This document shows, piece after piece, positions 1 through 6,404 of a stretch of 14,782 nucleotides of DNA. The DNA lies in the NCBI GenBank assembly GCA_002362625.1, contig DEUP01000017.1, forward strand, positions 1 to 14,782, given 5' to 3'. Numbering within the stretch: position 1 is the first letter of the stretch; each line of letters opens with the position of its first letter. Made by a program: the position numbers and the translations under genes. Below the pieces are notes generated by a model. It worked only from the letters and a program-made list of their open reading frames with translations, was not told the DNA's origin and ran no database searches. The stretch comes from Clostridiales bacterium UBA3259 (GTDB taxonomy: Bacteria; Bacillota_A; Clostridia; Oscillospirales; Oscillospiraceae).

Positions 1-12
1 TTGCTGTCTGAA

Positions 13-47
13 TTACAAAAAACGGTTAAAAGAGCCGTTTTTTGTAA
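13..47. terminator. Bidirectional terminator-like hairpin
   Basis: A 13-bp perfect stem pairs 13-25 with 35-47 around a 9-base loop. The arms carry an A6 run on the 5' side and a T6 run on the 3' side, so the stem and tail overlap as in many bidirectional intrinsic terminators. It probably ends a gene that lies left of the window. The assignment is inferred from structure only. Confidence 0.6.
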
Positions 48-49
48 CT

Positions 50-93
50 GCACACCTTCGGTGTGCGAATAAGTCGCTTTTGGCGACTTATTC
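50..93. repeat. Two adjacent perfect hairpins
   Basis: Stem one pairs 50-56 with 60-66 (7 bp, TTC loop). Stem two pairs 67-77 with 83-93 (11 bp, TTTTG loop). They abut each other and lie just 3' of the terminator-like hairpin at 13-47, so three hairpins sit in about 80 bases. Neither is followed by a clear T tract. They may be a stacked terminator, a small dispersed repeat or part of an RNA whose 5' end is outside the window. Confidence 0.5.
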
Positions 94-265
94 AGTAGAC
101 ATTATATTAATCGTCTGGACATTGGCTGGGGTTGGCTTAATTGCCGCAATCGCGTTTACCGATGGATTTGATTTGACGAAGCCTTTGATTAAAAACATTG
201 GACTGATTTACGCAATTGCATCCTGCGTCTTGTCCGGGGTTGTTTACCATCTATCGCATAAGTGA
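80..265 (+). CDS. Doubtful small membrane protein ORF (two helices)
   Basis: Not recognised. The frame encodes a 61-residue product with two hydrophobic stretches, roughly residues 8-26 and 40-57, separated by a polar turn (FTDGFDLTKPLIKN), and ends in SHK. The pattern looks like a genuine two-helix membrane protein. However, the only possible start in the region is a TTG at 80, inside the second hairpin and without a Shine-Dalgarno sequence. The frame stays open leftwards to the window edge, so this may be the 3' part of a longer or decayed gene. The stretch is visibly more AT-rich than the operons that follow, which could mean a foreign or remnant origin. Confidence 0.3.
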   Translation: MATYSVDIILIVWTLAGVGLIAAIAFTDGFDLTKPLIKNIGLIYAIASCVLSGVVYHLSHK

Positions 266-323
266 TACCCGCCTATGCCAATGAAGGTGAAAGCTACAGC
301 CAGATGAAATAACCTAACAATGA

Positions 324-350
324 GGCCCGCTGCCAATTTGGCAGCGGGCC
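324..350 (-). terminator. Terminator-like hairpin after exoA operon
   Basis: An 11-bp perfect GC-rich stem pairs 324-334 with 340-350 around the loop AATTT. It lies 22 bases past the exoA stop codon, at the 3' end of the minus-strand operon. The downstream minus-strand sequence is only moderately T-rich and has no clean U tract, so termination could be partial, or the stem could mainly stabilise the mRNA end. Confidence 0.6.
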
Positions 351-371
351 GCTATCTGCTGCCGGGCAGCC

Positions 372-1127
372 CTACAGCGCCAGCTCCAGGCCCACCGGGC
401 AGTGGTCGGAGCCAAGAACATCGGTATAGATGGGCGCGGCGGTGATTTTGTCCGCGATGCGGTTAGATACCAGGAAATAGTCAATCCGCCAGCCGGCGTT
501 GTTCTTCCGGGCGTTAAAGCGGTAGCTCCACCAGCTGTAGGCTCCGGTGGCATCCGGATTCAGGAAGCGGAAGCTGTCCGTAAAGCCCGCGTCCAGGAGC
601 TTTCCGAAGGCGGCGCGTTCTTCGTCGGAGAAGCCCGCGTTCCCACGGTTGGAAGCTGGGTTTTTCAGGTCAATCTCCTGATGGGCAACATTCAGGTCGC
701 CGCAGACGATGACCGGCTTTTCCTTGTCCAGTTCCCTTAGGTAATCCCGGAAGGCATCCTCCCATTTCAGGCGATGATCGATTCGGGCAAGCTCCTGCTG
801 GGCGTTGGGAGTATAACAGGTGACCAGGAAGAAGGAAGGGTATTCCAGAGTAATCAGCCGTCCCTCGTTGTCCAGCTCCTCAATGCCAAGACCATAGCGT
901 ACGCTGACAGGCGCCTGCTTCGCGAAAATGGCGGTGCCGGAATATCCCTTCTTCCGGGCATAGTTCCAGAAATCGTGATAGCCGGGCAGGGGCAGCTCGA
1001 TCTGCCCCTCCTGGAGCTTTGTCTCCTGCAAGCAGAAGAAATCCGCGTCCGCTTCCTTAAAAAAGTCCAGGAAGCCCTTTTGCACACAGGCCCGCAGGCC
1101 GTTTACATTCCAGGAAATGAATTTCAT
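372..1127 (-). CDS. exoA: Exodeoxyribonuclease III
   Basis: This is a 251-residue apurinic/apyrimidinic endonuclease and 3'-5' exonuclease of the Xth/ExoA family, a cytoplasmic base-excision-repair enzyme that cuts 5' of abasic sites and trims blocked 3' ends. Family residues are visible in order: N7 (SWNVNG), metal ligand E35 (LQETK), Y105 (CYTPN), D144 and N146 (CGDLNVAH), D216 (WRIDYF) and the terminal SDHCPV motif with D241 and H242. The length is normal for the bacterial family and no catalytic residue is missing. Its ATG overlaps the stop of the GerM-like gene in an ATGA, so it is translationally coupled and is the last gene of the minus-strand operon. Confidence 0.95.
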   Translation of the reverse strand: MKFISWNVNGLRACVQKGFLDFFKEADADFFCLQETKLQEGQIELPLPGYHDFWNYARKKGYSGTAIFAKQAPVSVRYGLGIEELDNEGRLITLEYPSFFLVTCYTPNAQQELARIDHRLKWEDAFRDYLRELDKEKPVIVCGDLNVAHQEIDLKNPASNRGNAGFSDEERAAFGKLLDAGFTDSFRFLNPDATGAYSWWSYRFNARKNNAGWRIDYFLVSNRIADKITAAPIYTDVLGSDHCPVGLELAL

Positions 1128-1618
1128 TTTGTCTCCTCCGTTTGTGTTGCGTCATAGCTGTCGGTTAAGATAAGATTGTCCGTCCTCATGGTGACGGTTC
1201 GGGCGCCGCTTACCACGGTGACACTGCTCACCTGGGTCAGCCCTATGCAGGTTTTTGCCAGACAGGCACAGGCCAGGGAAAAAGAGACGTCGGTCATTGA
1301 GGCGGGTACCTCGCTTAAGGTCAGGGTGACCGCGGACGCTTCCTGCTCCACGGAAAGAATCCGGGTGTCCAGAGGCAGAGGGGAGCGCAGCTCCTCACCG
1401 GACGGCCCCATAAGATATAGAGCCATGAGATACCGAAGATCCCCACGATGGCCGGAGGACTCCCGTTCCTCTCCGTCCAGAATGCTCTGGCTGCTTCCGC
1501 ACGCGAATTGGGAGCGGAGATAATAGAAGGTGACAGGCTCCTTGAAATGCTGGCCCTGACCGGAGCATCCGAACAGAAGCAGGGCGGCAAGAATTATAAG
1601 GCATAGCAGCCGTTTCAT
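1124..1618 (-). CDS. GerM-like (GerMN domain) lipoprotein
   Basis: A 164-residue predicted lipoprotein. The N-terminus has a basic MKR, a hydrophobic core and a lipobox ending at C18 (LLLFGC). Residues of about 29-150 resemble the GerMN domain: an FYYLRS strand near the start, a central segment LMALYLMGPSGEEL, LPLDTRILSV, and a late VTMRT strand. In Bacillus, GerM is a sporulation and germination lipoprotein, but the domain is widespread in Firmicutes near envelope genes, so a role in sporulation is not shown here. Its ATG overlaps the histidine kinase stop by four bases, and its own stop overlaps the exoA ATG. It is most likely anchored on the outer face of the membrane, possibly as an accessory to the sensor kinase (inference). 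Confidence 0.75.
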   Translation of the reverse strand: MKRLLCLIILAALLLFGCSGQGQHFKEPVTFYYLRSQFACGSSQSILDGEERESSGHRGDLRYLMALYLMGPSGEELRSPLPLDTRILSVEQEASAVTLTLSEVPASMTDVSFSLACACLAKTCIGLTQVSSVTVVSGARTVTMRTDNLILTDSYDATQTEETK

Positions 1619-3078
1619 CCCTTGTCCACCTCCGTATCAAAGGCAGGGAAGGAAACGGTGAAGGTGGTTCCCTGTCCCAGAGCGCTTTGAATGCCAATCT
1701 CTCCGCGGTTCCGCCGGACAATGGTGCGGACGATGGAAAGACCCAGGCCGCTGCCGCCGGTCTGCCGGGAACGGGCCTTGTCCACCCGGTAGAACCGTTC
1801 AAAAATGTGACCGATGGCATCCTCCGGAATGCCCATACCCGTATCGGAGACCTCCAGATAGGCATTGTCCTCCTCCCGGCGGAGGCGCACCGTCAGGCTT
1901 CCTCCGGGTACATTGTACTTAATGCCGTTTTCCATCAGGTTAAAGACGATTTGATACAGGTCGTCCTCCAAAATCAGCACCGGAGTGTCGTCTTCCAGCG
2001 CCAGGTGGAAGGTTATGCCCGCACTGTCGGCGTTTTGCTGAAGCATCCGGGCGACCCGGCGCACCGTGGGCGCCATGTAGATGATCTCGCTTTCCGCGGC
2101 TTCCACGGCACCCTCCGCCCTGGTCAGGGACAGCAGCTTTTCCGTCATGCGGTTTAAGCGCTCCGCTTCATTGCCGATGTCCCCCACAAACTCCCGGATG
2201 GTAGCTAAGTCCATGTCGTTTTGCAGGATGGAGTCTGTCAGCAGCTTGATGGAAGCCAGGGGCGTTTTCAGCTCGTGGGAGGCGTCGGAGACAAACCGGC
2301 TTCGCTTTTGCTCGGAGGTCTGAAGCCGCTCCGTCAGGTCGTTAAACTCGTTGCCCAGAATGGTCAGCTCGTCGTTGCCGTCCATGGTAACCTTGTGGGA
2401 GTAGTCGCCCCGCTGGATGATCCGCATGGAGGTCATAATCCGGTTTAACCGCCGGGAAAAGGTATTGGAGAAAACAAGGGTGAAGACAATAATCACCAGC
2501 TCCAAAAGCAGGCAGATACGCAGGAGCGTGCTTTGCAGGGAGGCAATCAGCGCGCCCTGGGAGGTATCGTGCTCCGTCATGTATACGCATCCGGCCAGGC
2601 TGCCGTAGCAGATGATGGGGGTGGCGGCCCGGGAATCCATGACCCCGTCGTGATAGAACCAGGAAAACACGTCGTGACCCTCCGGGGCGGAGGCGTCCAT
2701 TTCCAGAGCCTGGACGATCTCCGGCAAAAGGACAAAGCTCCCCAGGGCGGCGCCATCGCTGTCATAAAGGGCAACGCCGCTTGGATCCGTCACCAGCAGG
2801 CGGGTGATCTTCAGACTTTCCATCTGGCTGACGATCCCTGCCACGGTGGTGGAATTCAAGACCTCCAATGTGGCGATTTCGTCGGAGGCCAGCTGGCATT
2901 TTTCAATCATGGAGGTCTCCTTGCTCTGGTAGAACAGCCGCTGGCTGATGCCGAAGCAGTAGATATTTAAGATCAGGAGAGCCACAAAGGTGATGGCAAC
3001 ATAGGCCATACCGTACCGGAACTGGGTTTTGCTGTAGCCCCGGTGGTTCTGTTTTTTATTTCCGGAAATAATAGCCAA
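1615..3078 (-). CDS. Membrane sensor histidine kinase (PhoR/WalK-like)
   Basis: A 487-residue sensor kinase. TM1 is about residues 24-46, followed by an extracytoplasmic sensor region of about 48-182 and TM2 at about 184-205. A HAMP linker covers about 206-258. The HisKA dimerisation domain carries the phospho-acceptor H268 in SHELKTPLA. The ATPase domain shows the N box (N384 in LMENGIKY), the G1 box DTGMGIP (412-418) and the G2 box GGSGLGLS (441-448). All expected catalytic elements are present, so it should phosphorylate the response regulator encoded just upstream. The start used is a TTG at 3078, 23 bases inside the regulator gene. The Shine-Dalgarno match is weak, and the next in-frame ATG is codon 24, which would leave no cytoplasmic lead. 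The signal sensed is unknown. Confidence 0.92.
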   Translation of the reverse strand: MAIISGNKKQNHRGYSKTQFRYGMAYVAITFVALLILNIYCFGISQRLFYQSKETSMIEKCQLASDEIATLEVLNSTTVAGIVSQMESLKITRLLVTDPSGVALYDSDGAALGSFVLLPEIVQALEMDASAPEGHDVFSWFYHDGVMDSRAATPIICYGSLAGCVYMTEHDTSQGALIASLQSTLLRICLLLELVIIVFTLVFSNTFSRRLNRIMTSMRIIQRGDYSHKVTMDGNDELTILGNEFNDLTERLQTSEQKRSRFVSDASHELKTPLASIKLLTDSILQNDMDLATIREFVGDIGNEAERLNRMTEKLLSLTRAEGAVEAAESEIIYMAPTVRRVARMLQQNADSAGITFHLALEDDTPVLILEDDLYQIVFNLMENGIKYNVPGGSLTVRLRREEDNAYLEVSDTGMGIPEDAIGHIFERFYRVDKARSRQTGGSGLGLSIVRTIVRRNRGEIGIQSALGQGTTFTVSFPAFDTEVDKG

Positions 3079-3736
3079 CGCCCCACTTCGTTAAAATGTA
3101 TTTCGGTTCCGCGGGATTTTCTTCCAGCTTCTCCCGAAGACGGCGGATGTGGACATCCACGGTGCGGATGTCGCTGCGGTACTCATAGGCCCAAATGGTA
3201 TCCAGCAGGGCCTCCCGGGAATATACCCGGTTGGGATTTCGCATGAGGAATTCGATCACGTCGAATTCCTTGGCGGTAAGATCGGCAAGGGTGCCGTTTC
3301 GGTAGGCGTTCCGGGCGTCCAGGTCCAGGGTGATGGTGCCGATGGTCAGGCAGCTTTCCGGCTCCTTCTTTCCACTGCCGCCGGCCCGGCGAAGCAGCGC
3401 CCGGATCCGGGCCTTCAGCTCCAGAATGTTAAAGGGCTTTGTCAGGTAATCGTCCGCGCCATGGTCAAAGCCTATGAGCTTATCCATGTCGTCGGCCTTG
3501 GCGGTGAGCAGGATAATGGGAATGTCGGAGGATTCCCGGATCTTGGCGCAGGCCGTCAGGCCATCCATGCCGGGCATCATCACATCCAGAACCACCAGAT
3601 CCGGAGACTGCTCCTCCACAAGACGCACTGCGTCCAGACCATCGCTGCCGGTGATGACCTCGTACCCTTCGTTCTGCAAATTAAAGCGGATGCCCTTGAC
3701 AAGCAGGGCTTCATCGTCTATGACCAGTATTTTCAT
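3056..3736 (-). CDS. OmpR/PhoB-family response regulator
   Basis: A 226-residue two-component response regulator. The receiver domain (about 1-118) has the acidic pair D7-D8, the phospho-acceptor D51 in VVLDVMMPG, T78 in LLTAK and K100 in LTKPF. The C-terminal winged-helix DNA-binding domain (about 128-224) has the usual LTAKEFDVIEFLM and DVHIRRLREKL segments. It overlaps the partner histidine kinase by 23 bases. A GGAGGA ribosome binding site overlaps the stop of the upstream comEA-like gene, so translation is probably coupled. Its target sites are unknown; the palindrome at 4192-4207, in the promoter of its own operon, is one candidate for autoregulation (inference). Confidence 0.95.
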   Translation of the reverse strand: MKILVIDDEALLVKGIRFNLQNEGYEVITGSDGLDAVRLVEEQSPDLVVLDVMMPGMDGLTACAKIRESSDIPIILLTAKADDMDKLIGFDHGADDYLTKPFNILELKARIRALLRRAGGSGKKEPESCLTIGTITLDLDARNAYRNGTLADLTAKEFDVIEFLMRNPNRVYSREALLDTIWAYEYRSDIRTVDVHIRRLREKLEENPAEPKYILTKWGVGYYFRK

Positions 3737-3738
3737 GA

Positions 3739-4116
3739 CTATCCTCCAATGGTAATGTAGTCCCGTATCGCATCAAACCGTTTTTCACCGATGCCGGAAA
3801 CGTTCAAAAGCTCCTCTATAGAGGAAAAACCGTTGTGCTTCCTCCGGTAGTCTGTGATACGCTGGGCGAGGCTCTGACCAATGCCGGGGAGGGCGGTCAG
3901 CTCCTCCGCCGTGGCGGTGTTGATGTTAATGGGGAAAGGGTCGGCTTTTGCTTCCGTTTGTGTTTCCGGGACTGGCTCCGTGACGCTTCCGGACGCCTGG
4001 ATGACTTCCAGGGAAAGGGTTCCCTGACGGCTGTTCCGGCCCAAAAAGAAACCCAGTATGAAAAAGAAAAAGACGGCGGTCAGGCAGATCAGAAGGGGAA
4101 AGGACTGTTTTTTCAT
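3739..4116 (-). CDS. ComEA-like membrane-anchored helix-hairpin-helix protein
   Basis: A 125-residue protein with one N-terminal membrane helix (about residues 7-25), a low-complexity linker rich in T, E and P, and a C-terminal double helix-hairpin-helix DNA-binding unit. The family signature ININTATAEELTALPGIG is followed by the second hairpin NVSGIGEKRFDAIRDY. In competent bacteria ComEA binds incoming DNA on the outer face of the membrane. This version lacks room for the N-terminal oligomerisation/SLBB-type domain found in longer ComEA proteins and no comEC/comEB lies nearby, so a DNA-uptake role is not established. I chose the ATG at 4116 because GGGAGG lies 8 bases upstream; a GTG at 4125 lies within the ribosome binding region. 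It is the first gene of the two-component operon. Confidence 0.85.
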   Translation of the reverse strand: MKKQSFPLLICLTAVFFFFILGFFLGRNSRQGTLSLEVIQASGSVTEPVPETQTEAKADPFPININTATAEELTALPGIGQSLAQRITDYRRKHNGFSSIEELLNVSGIGEKRFDAIRDYITIGG

Positions 4117-4133
4117 AGAATCCACCTCCCGGA

Positions 4134-4162
4134 TTGACTAAGAAGGGAAAAGCTGTTATAAT
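4134..4162 (+). promoter_or_regulatory. Sigma-A promoter for the carboxypeptidase/UDG operon
   Basis: TTGACT (4134-4139) and a perfect TATAAT (4157-4162) are separated by 17 bases. The predicted start is near 4169, giving a leader of about 60 bases before the ATG at 4230. It interlocks with the minus-strand promoter at 4172-4200. Confidence 0.85.
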
Positions 4163-4171
4163 ATAAGCTAC

Positions 4172-4200
4172 ATTATACACGATTTTTCACCGCCGGACAA
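4172..4200 (-). promoter_or_regulatory. Sigma-A promoter for the comEA-like/two-component operon
   Basis: Read on the minus strand, TTGTCC (4200-4195) and a perfect TATAAT (4177-4172) are separated by 17 bases, with a predicted start near 4165. The two divergent start points are only a few bases apart, so polymerase cannot occupy both promoters at once. The -35 box lies inside the palindrome at 4192-4207. Confidence 0.8.
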
Positions 4201-4207
4201 GTCCGGC
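4192..4207. promoter_or_regulatory. Palindrome GCCGGACAAGTCCGGC, candidate operator or 5'-leader hairpin
   Basis: A perfect 7-bp inverted repeat with an AA centre. It overlaps the -35 box of the minus-strand promoter and lies in the transcribed leader of the plus-strand operon, 12 bases before its GAGGG ribosome binding site. It could be a repressor or regulator site for the minus promoter, a stabilising RNA hairpin for the plus transcript, or both. There is no T tract, so it is not a terminator. Confidence 0.55.
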
Positions 4208-4229
4208 AATGGGATATTGAGGGCCAATT

Positions 4230-5720
4230 ATGAAAAAAAATACATTCTTTCTGCTTTTCCTGTGCCTGTGCCTGCTGATTGAGCCGCTTGCGCTGACCGT
4301 TTCCGCGGATGAAACGGAGGCATCCACGGAAACCACAGCCGGCGTGACCGAATCCGTTCCCCAGGCTACGGAGGCCGCCTTCGGCACGGTCTGCGTAAGC
4401 CAGGGCTGCCGTACCATTGAGGGCATGACGCCTCTGGCCGGTTCCGACCGGAAGGTGGATACCGCTCAGGCGGCCTTCCTCTATGAGGTCAACACCGGTA
4501 CTGTGGTATACTCCCTGAACCCGGATACGAAAATGGCGCCCGGCAGCCTGGTAAAGCTGGTCAATGTGTGCGTCGCCCTGCAAACCTGCTCCATGGAGGA
4601 TCAGGTGACGCTAACCTCGGATGTCTATCGTCTGCCCTCCGGTTCCAGCCACAGCGGACTGAAGCCTGAGGAGGTGGTGACGGTTTCGGATCTGGCCTAT
4701 TGTATGCTTCTGTATACAGGCAACGACGCCGCCATCGGTCTGGCCATCGCGGCCTCCGGAACACAGCAGGCCCATGTGACGAAAATGAACCAGTGGGCGG
4801 AAAGCATCGGATGCACCAACACGAACTTCACCAACGTCCACGGACTGGATTCCTCGGAGTGCGTCACCACGGCCCGGGATATGGCGAAAATTTACCTGGC
4901 GGCCATAGAAAACGAAACGGTGCGGACAATCCTGGAGGCCACGTCCTATACAAAACCCGCAACCAATAAAAACGAAAAATTCAGCTTCCGTACTACCAAC
5001 TACATGAGCGACAACGGCATCATTCAGCAGTTCTATGACGACCGGGTGAAGGGCGGCGTTGCCAGCTATAACCCGGTTTACGGCGCTTCTCTGGTAATCC
5101 ACGCGGAATCCGGGGATAAGAAATACATTGGCGTCATCCTGAACGCTACCCGTGTGACGGTGGAGAATAAAAGCTGGATTGTCACAACCTATGGTAACTA
5201 TGAGGAAATGACGAATCTGGTCAAGCTGGGCTTTAACAGCTTTAAGAATAAACGGATTCTGTACCAGGGCCAGGCTCTGAGCCAGTTTACCGTTGCCGGA
5301 GGCGAATGCGACGTTGTGGGTATGTGCGTGGAGGATGTGGACTCCATGGTGCCCGCTGCCGCGCAGATGGACAACCTGGTGATGAACTTTAAAATCGTGG
5401 ACGGCAATCTGACCGCGCCCATTCAAAAGGGCGAGTTCATTGCCACCATGCAGATTGAATACCGGGGCAGCGTCATGGCGGAGACGGAGGTTTATGCCAT
5501 GAACAATGTGAAACGGGCGGATGGAAACGGCGTGACCATCTATTCCGTCGCGTCGGGCAGCCAGGGCGGAGGCGGCGCCGGCTTCTTCTCCGTCCTGGGA
5601 ACCATATGCGTTATCGGCTTGGGCATTGCCGTGGTCTATCTGGCCTTCAATGCCTATATGCGCAACCGGATCCGTGCCCGCCGCCGCAAGCGCCGGGCAG
5701 AGCGCAGGAGGAATCGCTGA
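4230..5720 (+). CDS. S11-type D-alanyl-D-alanine carboxypeptidase homologue (DacF/PBP5-like), divergent motifs
   Basis: A 496-residue exported penicillin-binding-protein homologue that would trim the terminal D-Ala of peptidoglycan stem peptides. A signal peptide covers about 1-26. The peptidase core runs from about 78 to 310, followed by a beta-rich C-terminal domain (about 340-440), a glycine-rich hinge, a membrane helix at about 452-474 and a strongly basic cytoplasmic tail. The nucleophile motif SxxK is S106-LV-K109, and the family HGLD segment is at 204-207. Two other motifs deviate: the SxN motif reads T163-G-N165, and the KTG motif reads K274-G-G276. The fold is clear, but activity could be altered. 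The start is an ATG at 4230 with GAGGG 6 bases upstream. Its stop overlaps the start of the uracil-DNA glycosylase gene (TGATG). Confidence 0.9.
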   Translation: MKKNTFFLLFLCLCLLIEPLALTVSADETEASTETTAGVTESVPQATEAAFGTVCVSQGCRTIEGMTPLAGSDRKVDTAQAAFLYEVNTGTVVYSLNPDTKMAPGSLVKLVNVCVALQTCSMEDQVTLTSDVYRLPSGSSHSGLKPEEVVTVSDLAYCMLLYTGNDAAIGLAIAASGTQQAHVTKMNQWAESIGCTNTNFTNVHGLDSSECVTTARDMAKIYLAAIENETVRTILEATSYTKPATNKNEKFSFRTTNYMSDNGIIQQFYDDRVKGGVASYNPVYGASLVIHAESGDKKYIGVILNATRVTVENKSWIVTTYGNYEEMTNLVKLGFNSFKNKRILYQGQALSQFTVAGGECDVVGMCVEDVDSMVPAAAQMDNLVMNFKIVDGNLTAPIQKGEFIATMQIEYRGSVMAETEVYAMNNVKRADGNGVTIYSVASGSQGGGGAGFFSVLGTICVIGLGIAVVYLAFNAYMRNRIRARRRKRRAERRRNR

Positions 5721-6286
5721 TGCTGGGCTGGGAGGAATTGAAGCGGGTCTGTGACGGGTGTCAAAACTGTCCTCTGGCGCAGACACGGCACAATGTGGTA
5801 TTCGGTGTCGGAAAGGAAACGGCGGATATCCTGTTCATAGGAGAAGGACCCGGCGAACAGGAGGATCTGACAGGGATTCCCTTTGTAGGCCCCGCGGGAC
5901 ATCTGCTGGATGATATGCTTACCATCATCGATCTTGACCGGAAGGAAAACTGCTATATCTGCAACATTGTCAAGTGCCGTCCGCCCCGGAACCGGGACCC
6001 TCTGGAGACGGAGCAGGACGCCTGCATCGGATATCTGCGCAATCAGGTGGCGCTGGTGAAGCCAAAGGTCATTGTGTGCCTGGGCCGGATCGCCGCAAAG
6101 CGTCTGATCGACCCCGACTACCGGATCACCCGGCAGCACGGCCAATGGGTCCAGCGAAACGGGATATGGCTCACCGCCATTTACCACCCTTCCGCGCTGC
6201 TGCGGGATGTAACCAAGCGCCCGGAAACCTTTGACGATCTGCTGAGCATCCGGGAAAAGCTTCGGGAAGTTAACGCCCGGGTTTGA
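5720..6286 (+). CDS. Uracil-DNA glycosylase, family 4 (iron-sulfur)
   Basis: A 188-residue enzyme that removes uracil from DNA by hydrolysing the N-glycosidic bond, the first step of base-excision repair. Motif A is GEGPGEQED (41-49), followed by FVGPAG, and motif B is HPSAL (156-160). The likely [4Fe-4S] ligands are C14 and C17 near the N-terminus, C86 (VKCRPP) and C102 (DACIGY), matching the family 4 pattern; C11 is an additional cysteine. I chose the ATG at 5720 because an AGGAGGAA ribosome binding site lies at 5706-5713; longer upstream extensions overlap the previous gene and are not needed. It is translationally coupled to the carboxypeptidase gene by a one-base overlap. Together with exoA in the divergent operon, it gives two base-excision repair enzymes around one promoter region. 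Confidence 0.93.
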   Translation: MLGWEELKRVCDGCQNCPLAQTRHNVVFGVGKETADILFIGEGPGEQEDLTGIPFVGPAGHLLDDMLTIIDLDRKENCYICNIVKCRPPRNRDPLETEQDACIGYLRNQVALVKPKVIVCLGRIAAKRLIDPDYRITRQHGQWVQRNGIWLTAIYHPSALLRDVTKRPETFDDLLSIREKLREVNARV

Positions 6287-6298
6287 AAATCTTATACA
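6270..6298 (+). promoter_or_regulatory. Promoter for the ABC importer/cysG operon
   Basis: TTAACG (6270-6275) and TATACA (6293-6298) are separated by 17 bases, with four of six consensus matches in each box. The -35 box lies in the end of the glycosylase gene. The predicted start at about 6304-6306 coincides with the first base of the structured leader RNA at 6305. Confidence 0.6.
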
Positions 6299-6304
6299 GG
6301 GAAA

Positions 6305-6377
6305 GCACCGGGGACAGGATCTTCGAAAGGCGGCATCAGAGCCCCTTGGCAGCCGCTGATCCTATATTCCCCGGTGC
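6305..6377 (+). ncRNA. Structured leader RNA, candidate riboswitch-like element
   Basis: The leader folds into one long, interrupted hairpin. P1 is 9 perfect pairs (6305-6313 with 6369-6377). P2 is 6 perfect pairs (6316-6321 with 6358-6363). P3 is 5 pairs (6330-6334 with 6352-6356), capped by a short 3-bp helix (6341-6343 with 6348-6350). The helices are separated by asymmetric purine-rich internal loops (AC opposite ATATT; TTCGAAAG opposite T; ATCAGA opposite A). There is no U tract after P1, so it does not look like a plain terminator. The ribosome binding site (6393-6397) lies 16 bases beyond P1, so a translational control role is possible. I could not match it to cobalamin, fluoride, yybP-ykoY or NiCo riboswitch consensus features I know. 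Confidence 0.5.
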
Positions 6378-6404
6378 AGCTATAAAGAAAGAAGAGGATT
6401 GACT

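Noticed and set aside
4192..4207. Intrinsic terminator at the divergent promoter region
   Set aside because: Neither strand has a T tract after the stem, and it lies at the 5' ends of two genes, so an operator or leader hairpin is more likely.
4611..5786. A 391-codon open frame on the minus strand
   Set aside because: It is antisense to the clearly homologous carboxypeptidase gene, is rich in H, G, R and A as GC-rich shadow frames are, and shows no recognisable domain or ribosome binding site.
6305..6377. Cobalamin riboswitch upstream of the importer
   Set aside because: No B12-box-like GCCACTG or the conserved core segments are present, and the element is much too short for that class.
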